This document shows positions 26,631 through 35,747 of a DNA stretch of 64,000 bases, in pieces. The translations under genes and the position numbers were made by a program. Within the stretch, counting starts at the first letter, position 1. Every line of letters begins with the position of its first letter. The notes below the pieces were generated by a model, which was not told the origin of the DNA, made no database searches, and saw only the letters and a list, made by a program, of their open reading frames with translations. Origin of the DNA: Prochlorococcus sp. AG-363-P06 (lineage in GTDB: Bacteria; Cyanobacteriota; Cyanobacteriia; PCC-6307; Cyanobiaceae); NCBI GenBank assembly GCA_003280025.1, contig QCGD01000006.1, forward strand, positions 46,976 through 110,975, written 5' to 3'.

Positions 26631-28082
26631 TTAAGTCATTATCTGAAAATAGTCTGTGATTATTTTGTAGAAATTTAGGTAATTAATGTACCCGTTTTGA
26701 TCTTTAAATTTATTAATTGAATTTTCAAATCTTTGTGAAGTATTGATTACTATCATTGAACCCTTTTCACAATGAGAACCTGAGTGATGATCATTAATTT
26801 TAAAAAAAGTAAACCCATATTTTGAAAATTTATTTTCAGCTTCGATCATATTATATTTTTTTTGAAAATTAATATCAGTGTATATATAAATACTTAGCAC
26901 TAAAGATCCTTTCTCTTCATCAACTTTAGAAACAAATCCTAAATTCTTGACAAAATCATTTATAGATTCTGAGATTAAATTTAAATCAATATTAGTTGAA
27001 TTCTTAACTTTGAATCCATAATTAGGAGCCATATTTCGACTCCAAACAAATTCAATAGATTCTCCATGAACTTTCTTAAGATGTTCTGAAAGAATTTTTG
27101 AAAATAAATTTATATTGTCTATTTTTCCATCATATTTAGCTAAAAAACGATTATCAAATTTAGGATTTGCCTCTTGTCCCATTGAACTAGTTAATAAAAT
27201 TATTGTATCTTTAAATTCTTTTTTATTAAGAATAAAACCTAGATAATCATCTACATAATCAATTCCAATAAATACTGATCTTTTATTTTTTTTAATCCAC
27301 TGTTTAGAGTATTTGGTTTTGTTTTTAAATGATTTCTGATCATGCGCATACCAATATCTATGCATATTCCCTGCGACATGATTACTAAAAAGAGTACTAT
27401 ATTGGGGTCGATATTTTATAAATAAATCAGAAAATATTGACGAAATTAATGGAAACTGAGCCATTCTGAGTAGTTCTTTATTTTTATAAATAAAAGCAAA
27501 ATAAATTGTAGAAAATATCATCTTAATACTAAAAAATGAAATGCCAAATTTTCTAGGGAGAAATATTATCTTAGTCGTATAGTTTAGTAATGTTTTTAAA
27601 AGAGAATTTAAACCTGATACTCTCGCAGATTTCGCAACGAGTGTATTATTCAAAGATTGAAAACAAGAATATTCTTTTGGCTTGGCAAAATTATCACTAC
27701 TAAAACAATCAGGAAGATAAAAATAATAATAATTATTAGAAATTACATTTGGAGAATATTTAGAGGAATGTATTGAGCCTAAAACTCCTACACTTACTTT
27801 ATTTCTAGCTAAATGATTCCAAAGTAAATCTTCTTTTTTAATATTATCAGAATATCGGTAACACTTATGTTCAGAATAAGGTTTACCAGTATTAAATGAT
27901 GCCCATGTCTGTGATGGATATAATTTATCTTTTGTTATGTCTAAAGCCTTTGTTGTATAAATATTTAGCTTTTTATTAAGTTTTAATTTTGCTAGATTTG
28001 AATTTTTATTTTTGTTAATGTAATCATATATTAAATCAGGAGATACTTCATTTATTTCTAAATTTATAATCTTTTTCATCAA
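26631..28082 (-). CDS. Alkaline-phosphatase-superfamily (type I phosphodiesterase-like) protein
   Basis: This 483-residue protein resembles the type I phosphodiesterase/nucleotide pyrophosphatase group. A nucleophile region YPSQTWASFNTGKPYSEHK is near residue 57, with a SNHVAGNMHRYWYAHD segment in the middle and DHHSGSHCEKGSMIV near the end; the His and Asp residues could form the two-metal site. No signal peptide is visible. It may transfer or remove a phosphorylated group from the glycan, but this is inference. It is on the opposite strand to its neighbours, with a decayed gene upstream. Confidence 0.6.
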   Translation of the reverse strand: MMKKIINLEINEVSPDLIYDYINKNKNSNLAKLKLNKKLNIYTTKALDITKDKLYPSQTWASFNTGKPYSEHKCYRYSDNIKKEDLLWNHLARNKVSVGVLGSIHSSKYSPNVISNNYYYFYLPDCFSSDNFAKPKEYSCFQSLNNTLVAKSARVSGLNSLLKTLLNYTTKIIFLPRKFGISFFSIKMIFSTIYFAFIYKNKELLRMAQFPLISSIFSDLFIKYRPQYSTLFSNHVAGNMHRYWYAHDQKSFKNKTKYSKQWIKKNKRSVFIGIDYVDDYLGFILNKKEFKDTIILLTSSMGQEANPKFDNRFLAKYDGKIDNINLFSKILSEHLKKVHGESIEFVWSRNMAPNYGFKVKNSTNIDLNLISESINDFVKNLGFVSKVDEEKGSLVLSIYIYTDINFQKKYNMIEAENKFSKYGFTFFKINDHHSGSHCEKGSMIVINTSQRFENSINKFKDQNGYINYLNFYKIITDYFQIMT

Positions 28083-28269
28083 AACAAATTAAATAGCTTT
28101 AACTTAGATTAATACTTCTGAATAAATAAAAATATTTAAAACATTCTTTTTTTTACAAAATATAAAAAAATTAATTAATGATTTCAAATCTTCAAAAATT
28201 TAATAATATAACTTTTAATTATTAAAAGAATAAGAGACAAATATTCAACTGCTATTAGTGAAAAATTAG

Positions 28270-28500
28270 CATTTAATAATATCTGATAACTCCTATGATA
28301 AATTTATTTTAACAAAAATAAAGGTTAATAAATTGTCTTTAAATATTGTTTTAAAACCTTCCAAAGCGTTTGTTTCTACTTAGGGGATTTGATTTGCAAA
28401 AAATTTAAAAAAAATCGCTTTAGGCGTTAGATTAGCGCAATTATCAAAAAAATATGAAATCAACTTTGATAGTCATTTTATGGTAAAAGTTTTTTCATAA
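28270..28500 (+). pseudogene. Broken gene with in-frame stops before the CMP-sugar synthetase gene
   Basis: One frame reads coherently from just after a TAG at 28267 to a TAA at 28498-28500, interrupted by TAG at 28381 and TGA at 28390. Before the stops it reads LSLNIVLKPSKAFVST and after them LKKIALGVRLAQLSKKYEI. The two parts are in the same frame, which suggests point mutations in a former gene. I cannot name the family. The rest of the 525-base gap (28083-28607) shows no gene. Confidence 0.45.
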
Positions 28501-28607
28501 AAGGATAATAATTTCTTTCTTAGAATCTTATTAATAATCTTTTGAAATTATTTCTTGTTTTAAATATAGATATTAGATAATGTTTTTGTAAGGTTTTCAT
28601 AATTGCT

Positions 28608-29330
28608 TTGAAAAAATATCTTAATAAAAAAGAAGTTTTATTTGTTGTCCCGGCAAGATCAGGCAGTAAAGGGGTAAAAAATAAAAATTTACAAATTTGC
28701 GCTGACGAATCTCTTTTAAGAAGGGCCGTTAATTTAGCTCTTGAAATTGATATTGATAGTAGAGTAATTGTCTCTACTGATAGCGAAGATTATATTGATC
28801 ATGTTAGTGATCTTAAATGTTCAAATAATTTTTTAAGACCTTTATATTTATCAGGCAGTGCAGTAGGAGATATTGAGGTTTTAACTCAGGCATTACATGC
28901 ATCTGAGATTATTTTTAATGAATGCTATAAATGTGTCGCAATGCTTCAGCCAACATCGCCATTAAGAAAGAAAAATCATGTTATGCAATCAATAAATGCT
29001 GTACTTAAAGAATCTTGGGAGGCAAGTTTTACTGCCAATAAAGTTGATCTAAAATATCATCCTCTAAAGTCTCTTAAAGTTTTGGATGATGGATCATCTG
29101 ATTATTATTTAATTGAGGGAGAAAAAATTATTAATCGACAAATGTTGCAAGATACTTTTATAAGAAATGGAGCTTGTTATTCAATTACTCCACAATGTCT
29201 TACTACTGTTAAATCCTTTATTGGAAAACATTCAAAAATAATAGAAACAGAACCTATGATTAGTATTGATTCAAATTCTGAGATAAAATTATGCGAGAAA
29301 ATTCTTTTAGAACAAAATAACAATGATTAA
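28608..29330 (+). CDS. CMP-sugar synthetase (NeuA/acylneuraminate cytidylyltransferase family)
   Basis: This 240-residue enzyme would activate a nonulosonic or ulosonic acid with CTP. It starts with VVPARSGSKGVKNKNL, the CTP-binding signature of the family, and has VSTDSEDY and AMLQPTSPLRKK, both standard. It ends a little after the core domain, as is usual for the short forms. The start is a TTG. Together with the NeuB-like synthase at 32471 and the HAD protein at 34018 it could form a sugar-acid pathway; the exact sugar is not decided by the sequence. Confidence 0.85.
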   Translation: MKKYLNKKEVLFVVPARSGSKGVKNKNLQICADESLLRRAVNLALEIDIDSRVIVSTDSEDYIDHVSDLKCSNNFLRPLYLSGSAVGDIEVLTQALHASEIIFNECYKCVAMLQPTSPLRKKNHVMQSINAVLKESWEASFTANKVDLKYHPLKSLKVLDDGSSDYYLIEGEKIINRQMLQDTFIRNGACYSITPQCLTTVKSFIGKHSKIIETEPMISIDSNSEIKLCEKILLEQNNND

Positions 29331-29480
29331 GATCTTTTAAAAGTATCTTACATATTCCAAAGTATTATGAAATTTATATGAATATTTTATTTACTTGTTA
29401 GAATTTGTAAAAATAATTTTTAAAATCAATTGTTTAAAATGATATGGTGAAAATTATTGAAAAGTTTTTAGGTAAATATA

Positions 29481-30014
29481 ATGCAATCTGAATTTATAGA
29501 AAACGTTCACGAAATAAAATCAGAAATATTTAATGATAAACGAGGTGCATTTCTGAGCTGCTTCAAAGAAAACGAAAAATTATTTAAAAAACTTTGGTTT
29601 GATAAAAATATTTGTCAGATTAATTTATCTTTGACTCGTAAAAAAGGCACAATTAGAGGCCTTCATTATCAAGAAAAACCATATCAGGAAGCTAAGTTAA
29701 TAAGGTGTTTAAGAGGAAAAGTTTGGGATGTTGTTATAGATTTAAGAAATTTTTCAAAGACTTATAAAAAGTGGTTCTCTTTGGAACTATGTTCTTCTAA
29801 AAACAATGCTATTTTTATACCTGAAGGCTGTGCCCATGGTTTTCAGACTTTACAAGATAATTGCGAGTTATTATATATACATTCAAATAATTATAAACCT
29901 TCACATGAGAGAGGCATTAAATGGGATGATCCTATAATTAACATATCTTGGCCTTTAAATTTAGAAGAAATAAGCGATAGAGATAACTCCTTACCTTACT
30001 TTGCTGAAATATGA
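29481..30014 (+). CDS. dTDP-4-dehydrorhamnose 3,5-epimerase-like protein
   Basis: This 177-residue cupin-type epimerase has KKGTIRGLHYQ, where the His is the catalytic base, followed by AKLIRCLRGKVWDVVIDLR and PEGCAHGFQTL. It would epimerise a 4-keto-6-deoxy sugar nucleotide at C3 and/or C5. Its stop overlaps the start of the next gene, a C-methyltransferase, as ATGA, so the two are translationally coupled. That pairing suggests a branched deoxy sugar rather than plain rhamnose; the rest of a dTDP-rhamnose set is not in the window. Confidence 0.88.
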   Translation: MQSEFIENVHEIKSEIFNDKRGAFLSCFKENEKLFKKLWFDKNICQINLSLTRKKGTIRGLHYQEKPYQEAKLIRCLRGKVWDVVIDLRNFSKTYKKWFSLELCSSKNNAIFIPEGCAHGFQTLQDNCELLYIHSNNYKPSHERGIKWDDPIINISWPLNLEEISDRDNSLPYFAEI

Positions 30015-31234
30015 ATTATCAATGTAGACATTGTGGAAACAAACTTATAGATCCAATTTTGGACCTAGGTCATCAACCCCCTAGTAATGCTTATTTGAAT
30101 AGGAAGCAACTTGATGAGCCAGAGATTACTTATCCTCTTAAGCTTTATCTTTGTGATAAATGCTGGTTGCCTCAATTACCTGAATATGCAAAGGCAAAAG
30201 AATTATTTACGAATGATTATGCTTATTTCTCTAGTACCTCATCAACTTGGTGCAATCATGCAAAGAATTATGTAAAAAAAACAATTGATGAATTTAAATT
30301 AAATCAAGACAGTTTTGTCCTTGAAATTGCAAGTAATGATGGTTATCTTCTTCAATATGTTAAACAAAATGGAATTAAATGTCTTGGTGTTGAGCCCACT
30401 AAAGAAACAGCCATAGAAGCAGAAAAAAAAGGTATAGATACAGTTAAAGAATTTTTTGGGAAAGATTTGGTTACCAAACTAAAAGATGAGGGTCTAGTGC
30501 CACAATCAGGAGTGGATTTATTAATTGCAAATAATGTACTAGCTCATGTACCAGATATAAATGATTTTATAATTGGATCAAGAAATATCTTAAGTCCAAA
30601 GGGTGTTTTTAGTGTAGAATTTCCTCATTTGTTAAATCTAATCAAATATAATCAATTTGATACAATTTATCATGAACACTATAGCTATTTAAGTTTAAGC
30701 TTTCTATTAAGATTAGCTGAAAAGTTTGATTTACATATATTTGATACTGAAGAACTGACAACTCATGGAGGTAGTCTTAGAGTTTGGATGACAAAAGATA
30801 AGAGTAGAACAGTATCAGATAGTGTCTATAAAATACAAAAACATGAAACTGAATTCAAAATAGAAAGTCTTTTGCCATTTCAAAAATTGCAATTTAATGC
30901 TGAAAAAACAAAAAATCAATTATTAACTTTCCTTTTGAATTTAAAAAAAACAAATCAATTGGTTTGTGGATATGGTGCCGCTGCAAAAGCTAATACTCTC
31001 ATAAATTTTGCAGGAGTTAAAAAAGATTTAATTCCATTTATTGTAGATAATGCAAAAAGTAAACAAAATAAATTTATGCCTGGGAGTCTTATCCCTATTT
31101 ACGATAGTCAAAAAATAGACCAGATGAAAGTTTCGAATATAATAGTTTTCCCTTGGAATATTTTAAGCGAGATTTCAAAATCACTTCAGGATAAGAACAT
31201 ATACACATTTATCCCTTCATACAAAAAATGGTAA
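30011..31234 (+). CDS. NDP-hexose C-methyltransferase-like protein
   Basis: This 407-residue protein matches sugar C-methyltransferases of the TylCIII/NovU type. It begins with a zinc-binding CRHC (residues 4-7) and a later LCDKC, then a SAM domain with EIASNDGYLLQ and GVEPT, HEHYSYL, and a C-terminal domain with GYGAAAKANTL. It transfers a methyl group to C3 or C5 of a 4-keto sugar nucleotide. It is coupled to the epimerase upstream. The likely substrate is the CDP-sugar made by rfbF and rfbG at 54-56 kb, which is an inference. Confidence 0.88.
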   Translation: MNYQCRHCGNKLIDPILDLGHQPPSNAYLNRKQLDEPEITYPLKLYLCDKCWLPQLPEYAKAKELFTNDYAYFSSTSSTWCNHAKNYVKKTIDEFKLNQDSFVLEIASNDGYLLQYVKQNGIKCLGVEPTKETAIEAEKKGIDTVKEFFGKDLVTKLKDEGLVPQSGVDLLIANNVLAHVPDINDFIIGSRNILSPKGVFSVEFPHLLNLIKYNQFDTIYHEHYSYLSLSFLLRLAEKFDLHIFDTEELTTHGGSLRVWMTKDKSRTVSDSVYKIQKHETEFKIESLLPFQKLQFNAEKTKNQLLTFLLNLKKTNQLVCGYGAAAKANTLINFAGVKKDLIPFIVDNAKSKQNKFMPGSLIPIYDSQKIDQMKVSNIIVFPWNILSEISKSLQDKNIYTFIPSYKKW

Positions 31235-31439
31235 TTAGAAAAAAGTCAAAAGGCTTAATCTGGAGAAAAATTTGCTAATAATAATTGATATCAAATTTGA
31301 TTTATATAAATTTGGTAATTACATTTTCTAGAACTCTAATTGATATAAGATTTTGAAATAATTAATATTAATGTTGGATACACTTTATTGGGTGATTTTA
31401 TATCATAAGATCTTAATAAATTATTTATTTTAAAACTAA

Positions 31440-32468
31440 ATGAAGGCTAGAGTTTTTGGGGCAGGTTCAATAGGTAATCATATTACAAATGCATTAAAAA
31501 ATATTGATTACGAAATAGAGGTTGTTGATATTGATGAGGCTGCATTATCAAGAATGAAAAATGAGATTTATCCCTCTAGATATAAGGCATGGGATGACTC
31601 TATTAATTTATTAATGAGTCCAAGTAAGGATATTGTTGATTTAGAAGTTATAGGAACTCCTCCTGATACTCATACAAAAATTCTTTTGGAAGGATTAAGC
31701 AAAAATAGAGCAAGAAAATGGTTGGTAGAAAAACCATTTACATATCCCGATTCAGAACATATAAGTTTCTTGAAAAAGAATCTCAAAGGTTTAGAAGATA
31801 AAATATTTGTTGGTTATAATCATTCTGTAACGCCAGCATTTGTCAATTTTTTAAAAGAAATAAAATACAAGAAAAACATAACAAGAATTTATTGCAACTG
31901 GCTTGAAAACTGGGAGGGGATATTCAAAGCTCATCCATGGTTGGAGGGTCCTGAAGATTCTTACCTAGGATTTAGCAAAAGAGGTGGTGGTTCTCTGATG
32001 GAACATAGTCATGGCTTACATTTGCTACTTCTTGTTTTTAAGCATTTGGGATTGAAAATTGATAAAACTAATTATTGTCTTAATAAGGATATTAAAAATA
32101 ATTATGATAAGTATGTCAATATTGCTTTTGAATTAGAAAGTAAATCTGAAAATATAATAGCTTCTTATACAACTGATGTTTTGACTAAAGATATTTCTAA
32201 AAAGATTGTTTTAGAAGCCGATGATGAAATATTTTCTGTTGAATTTGGGGCCAAAAATGGAAGCTGTGATATTTTTAAAAACTTTTCTTATAAAGAGGAT
32301 ATAGAAAAGGTCTATTACAAAAATAGACCTGATGACTTTAAATATGAAATTGCTTTAATTAATGATAGTCTTAATGGAGGGAAGAATGAAAATATTAGAA
32401 ACCTTTCCTACATTTGGGGCTTAGAAGTATCTGATTTATGCTCAAAAATTCTTAATGATAAACTGTAA
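31440..32468 (+). CDS. Gfo/Idh/MocA-like oxidoreductase
   Basis: This 342-residue protein has the NAD-binding start VFGAGSIGNHITNAL and the EVIGTPPDTHTK and LVEKPFTYP motifs; EKP is the family catalytic site. A GGGSLMEHSHGLHLLL segment gives further possible active-site His residues. It is two bases upstream of the NeuB-like synthase gene, so it probably prepares the substrate of that enzyme or modifies its product. A role in sugar oxidation or reduction is as far as the sequence goes. Confidence 0.82.
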   Translation: MKARVFGAGSIGNHITNALKNIDYEIEVVDIDEAALSRMKNEIYPSRYKAWDDSINLLMSPSKDIVDLEVIGTPPDTHTKILLEGLSKNRARKWLVEKPFTYPDSEHISFLKKNLKGLEDKIFVGYNHSVTPAFVNFLKEIKYKKNITRIYCNWLENWEGIFKAHPWLEGPEDSYLGFSKRGGGSLMEHSHGLHLLLLVFKHLGLKIDKTNYCLNKDIKNNYDKYVNIAFELESKSENIIASYTTDVLTKDISKKIVLEADDEIFSVEFGAKNGSCDIFKNFSYKEDIEKVYYKNRPDDFKYEIALINDSLNGGKNENIRNLSYIWGLEVSDLCSKILNDKL

Positions 32469-32470
32469 TT

Positions 32471-34018
32471 ATGGAAAGTACATTAAAAGAATCAATAACT
32501 CCAGATTTTAAGAAAATTATTATATTAGATATAGCAAATAATCATTTTGGTGATATTAATCATGGCAAAGAAATTATAAAAACTTTTTCTAATTTAAAAT
32601 ATCCCAAAGGTTATACAATTTACTTCAAGCTGCAGTTCAGAAATTTAGATACATTCATTCATAATCAAGCTCCAAAAGATTCACATTATATAAAACGTTT
32701 TCAATCTACAAAATTGAATAAAAAAGATCTTTTAGATTTATCTAAATCTATAAAAAATCTTAGTAATTCAAGGTTTAAGTTGATGATAACCCCTTTTGAT
32801 GAAGATTCAGTCTCTTGGGCTTTGGAAGCAAATACAGATTTATTGAAAGTCGCATCATGCTCAGCTAATGATTGGCCATTACTAACTGAAATTGTAAAGT
32901 CAAATATTCCTTTAGTTGCCTCTACAGGTGGTTTAAAAGTAAAGAATATTGATAATTTGGTTAGCTTTCTTAGGCATAAAGGGTCTAACTTTGCTTTGAT
33001 GCATTGCATATCTGTGTATCCAACAAAAGTTGAAGATTGTAATATCAATTTCATTAATGAATTAAAAAGTAGATATAGAGATTTAAGTATTGGTTGGTCT
33101 ACACATGAACCTCCGGAAAATAATGATATAGTTATTGCTGCTTTATCAGTAGGAGCTGAATTATTAGAGAGACATATATGTTTGCCAAATAAAAGTATGC
33201 CTCAAAATGCTTACTCAAGTAATCCAAATGAATTACAGAAATGGTTAGATAAAATTGAAATAGCTAACAATCTTTTAGATTCTTCAAAAATTGAAAATAG
33301 AGAACAGGAGAAGAACTCAATAGATTTATTAGCTCGTGGAGCCTATGCCAGAAGAAATTTAAAAGAGGGTGAAATAATAAATGATAATGACTTTTACTTT
33401 GCATTTCCCATACTTGATGAAGGACAGCATACAGCTTCTACTATAAAAATCGGTTCTAAGATTCTAAAGGATATAAAAAAGGATGAATCTTTAGTAGAAG
33501 ATGAGAATATAAGTTCGCCTCCTATTAATTCAGAATTTTATTTAAAAGAGAGTCTTCATGAAGTTAAGGCAATGCTTTCTAAGGCAAATATAAAATTAAA
33601 TTCTACTTTTACTCTTGAATTGTCTCATCACAAAGGAAGAGAGGTTTTCAAACAAGTTGGTACAACAATAATTAATTGTATTAATAGGGAATATTGCAAG
33701 AAAATTTTAGTGCAATTGCCAAATCAATTTCATCCAATGCACTATCATCCTAGGAAAGAGGAAACTTTTCAAATACTAAACGGATCCTTAGAAGTTATAT
33801 CAGACGGTCATAAGTACCATTTATATCAAGGTCAAACACTCACAGTCTTACCAGGCGTTTGGCATTCTTTTTCTTCAAAAAAAGGATGTATTTTTGAAGA
33901 GGTTTCAACAACACATTGTAATGAAGATAGTGTTTATAAGGATAACGCGATTCAAGAGTTGTCCAGAAATGAGAGGAAAACTATTGTAGATCATTGGGGA
34001 AGATTCCAAATGAAATAA
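32471..34018 (+). CDS. neuB: NeuB-like sugar-acid synthase fused to SAF and cupin domains
   Basis: This 515-residue protein starts as a sialic-acid-synthase-type enzyme that condenses phosphoenolpyruvate with a sugar: IANNHFGDINHGKE, YFKLQFRN, LKVASCSANDWPLL and HCISVYPT fit NeuB/PseI/LegI. From about residue 275 a SAF (antifreeze-like) domain follows (ARGAYARRNLKEGE). From about residue 410 there is a cupin with HPMHYHPRKEETFQILNG and LPGVWHSF, whose His/Glu residues could bind metal. The cupin may act on the open-chain product. Its stop overlaps the next start as TAATG. Confidence 0.85.
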   Translation: MESTLKESITPDFKKIIILDIANNHFGDINHGKEIIKTFSNLKYPKGYTIYFKLQFRNLDTFIHNQAPKDSHYIKRFQSTKLNKKDLLDLSKSIKNLSNSRFKLMITPFDEDSVSWALEANTDLLKVASCSANDWPLLTEIVKSNIPLVASTGGLKVKNIDNLVSFLRHKGSNFALMHCISVYPTKVEDCNINFINELKSRYRDLSIGWSTHEPPENNDIVIAALSVGAELLERHICLPNKSMPQNAYSSNPNELQKWLDKIEIANNLLDSSKIENREQEKNSIDLLARGAYARRNLKEGEIINDNDFYFAFPILDEGQHTASTIKIGSKILKDIKKDESLVEDENISSPPINSEFYLKESLHEVKAMLSKANIKLNSTFTLELSHHKGREVFKQVGTTIINCINREYCKKILVQLPNQFHPMHYHPRKEETFQILNGSLEVISDGHKYHLYQGQTLTVLPGVWHSFSSKKGCIFEEVSTTHCNEDSVYKDNAIQELSRNERKTIVDHWGRFQMK

Positions 34019-34644
34019 TGCTTAAGTTACTTATACTTGACTTTGATGGAACAATTATTGACTCAAATTACATAAAGCAAAATGCAATAAATGATTTTGC
34101 TAGAAATGAATACAACTGTTCGCTAATTAAGAAAATCAATCCTCACGATATCAGAACCTTAACAAGGTATAAGCAATTAAGTAAAGTTAAAGGAAGTGAA
34201 TTGTCTATTAACGAGAAATATAAAATTGATGATTTTGTTAATAAAAAAGTTTTAAAAGCAAAAATTGATAATAATCTTTTTTTGTTAGTAAAAATATGTA
34301 AATTAAAAAAAATAAAAATTTTTGTAGTTTCCAATACTCCTCATTCATCACTTTTATTTCTGATTAACGAATTAAAATTATCTAATTTATTTGATGGAAT
34401 TTTAGGTAATAATTTTAATTCAAATAAAGTTAAAATATTTAAATACATTATTAAAATGATCGGCATTAAACCTCAAGAGGCATTAAGTATAGGAGATGAT
34501 ATTTTCGATTATTTTGCTTCAAAAGAATGTAATGTTCCATTCTTAGGTATTCAGGATCAATCTCTAAACTTTTTATCTAGTAATAATACTGTATTAAATG
34601 ATTTAAGAGGAGTAGTTACTTATATCCAAAAGAATTACAAATAA
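34018..34644 (+). CDS. HAD-superfamily phosphatase
   Basis: This 208-residue protein has the HAD motif I FDGTII near residue 9, motif II VVSNTPHSSL and motif IV SIGDDIFDYFA. The start at ATG 34018 overlaps the synthase stop by one base, so the two are coupled. It could remove the phosphate from a 9-phosphorylated nonulosonic acid made by the synthase, as HAD phosphatases do in the animal-type sialic acid route; this is inference. In-frame codons upstream (33994) are unlikely to be translated. Confidence 0.8.
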   Translation: MLKLLILDFDGTIIDSNYIKQNAINDFARNEYNCSLIKKINPHDIRTLTRYKQLSKVKGSELSINEKYKIDDFVNKKVLKAKIDNNLFLLVKICKLKKIKIFVVSNTPHSSLLFLINELKLSNLFDGILGNNFNSNKVKIFKYIIKMIGIKPQEALSIGDDIFDYFASKECNVPFLGIQDQSLNFLSSNNTVLNDLRGVVTYIQKNYK

Positions 34645-34794
34645 GAGAAATTTGTTTTTTGTATGGTGATAAAATAATAAATTGTAATTGTATTTATAAA
34701 CTTTAAGAACGGTAATTTGATACTGAAAAACTTAATTTTCAAATTGGAATCAGAATTACCATCAAATCTATCCTGTTCATGATTTAAAGATAAA

Positions 34795-35745
34795 ATGAAA
34801 GAAATTAAAAAGATCGTTGTTACTGGGGGATTAGGCTTTATTGGTTTTAATCTTGTAGAAAAATTTCTAAAAGAAAAATATGAAGTCTTAATTATAGACT
34901 CTATGATTAGTGGGACTAAAAATAAAATTATTGGGAGAAAAAATTTAAAGGTTTTTGATATTGATATTTCAGAAAAAAAAGATATAAAAAATATTATAGA
35001 TTCTTGTGACTTAGTAATTCATCTTGCTGCCAAAGGAAACGTTGTTGAATCAGTTCAAGAGCCCATTGAAAATTTTAATCAAAATGTTTTTACAACTATC
35101 CAATTACTTGAAATTTTAAAAGATTCAGAGAAATGTAAGAAAATCATATTTTCCTCTACTGGTGGTGCTTTGATGGGGGATACCCCCCCTCCAGTAAATG
35201 AAAAAAGTTGTCCAAATCCTATTTCTCCATATGGTGCTAGTAAATTAGCTTGTGAAGGTTATATAAATGCTTATTCTAACTGTTATGGTTTAAATTCTAT
35301 AGTATTTAGATTTGGAAATGTTTATGGACCAAATGGTTCTCATAAAAAGGGGGTTGTAAATAAATTTATAAGAAATTCGATTAATGATATAGAGCATATT
35401 ATTTATGGTTCTCCTAATTCTAGTAGAGACTATATTCATGTTTACGATATTTGCGAGGCAATATTACTCGGTATAGAATATTTTTCAAAAATGGAGAAAA
35501 ATTATGAGTTATTCCACCTTGCTAATTTTGAAGAGGTCACTTTAGCTAAACTAATAGAAACTATTTATAAAGTAAGTAAAAAGAAAAATTCTTACAAGAT
35601 ATTAGACTATAGAAAAGGTGAAGTATTAAGGAACTTCTGTTCTTTTGAGAAGGCCAATAATCTCTTGAAATTTAATCCAAAATATAATTTGCAAAAAGGT
35701 ATTGAGGATTTATATTTTTGGATTTTAGAAAATGAATTTTGTTAA
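34795..35745 (+). CDS. NAD-dependent sugar epimerase/dehydratase
   Basis: This 316-residue extended-SDR enzyme has the Rossmann motif TGGLGFIGFNL at the N-terminus, HLAAKGNV, and the catalytic YGASK with Ser in FSSTGGA. It looks like the GalE/WbpP branch and probably epimerises a UDP- or other NDP-sugar at C4. The end SFEKANNLLKFNPKYNLQKGIED is typical. It overlaps the following glycosyltransferase ORF at its 3' end. Confidence 0.85.
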   Translation: MKEIKKIVVTGGLGFIGFNLVEKFLKEKYEVLIIDSMISGTKNKIIGRKNLKVFDIDISEKKDIKNIIDSCDLVIHLAAKGNVVESVQEPIENFNQNVFTTIQLLEILKDSEKCKKIIFSSTGGALMGDTPPPVNEKSCPNPISPYGASKLACEGYINAYSNCYGLNSIVFRFGNVYGPNGSHKKGVVNKFIRNSINDIEHIIYGSPNSSRDYIHVYDICEAILLGIEYFSKMEKNYELFHLANFEEVTLAKLIETIYKVSKKKNSYKILDYRKGEVLRNFCSFEKANNLLKFNPKYNLQKGIEDLYFWILENEFC

Positions 35746-35747
35746 TT

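Noticed and set aside
29331..29360. Inverted repeat around AAGATCTTTTAAAAGTATCTT after the CMP-sugar synthetase
   Set aside because: The stem is interrupted and no T run follows, so a terminator call is not supported.
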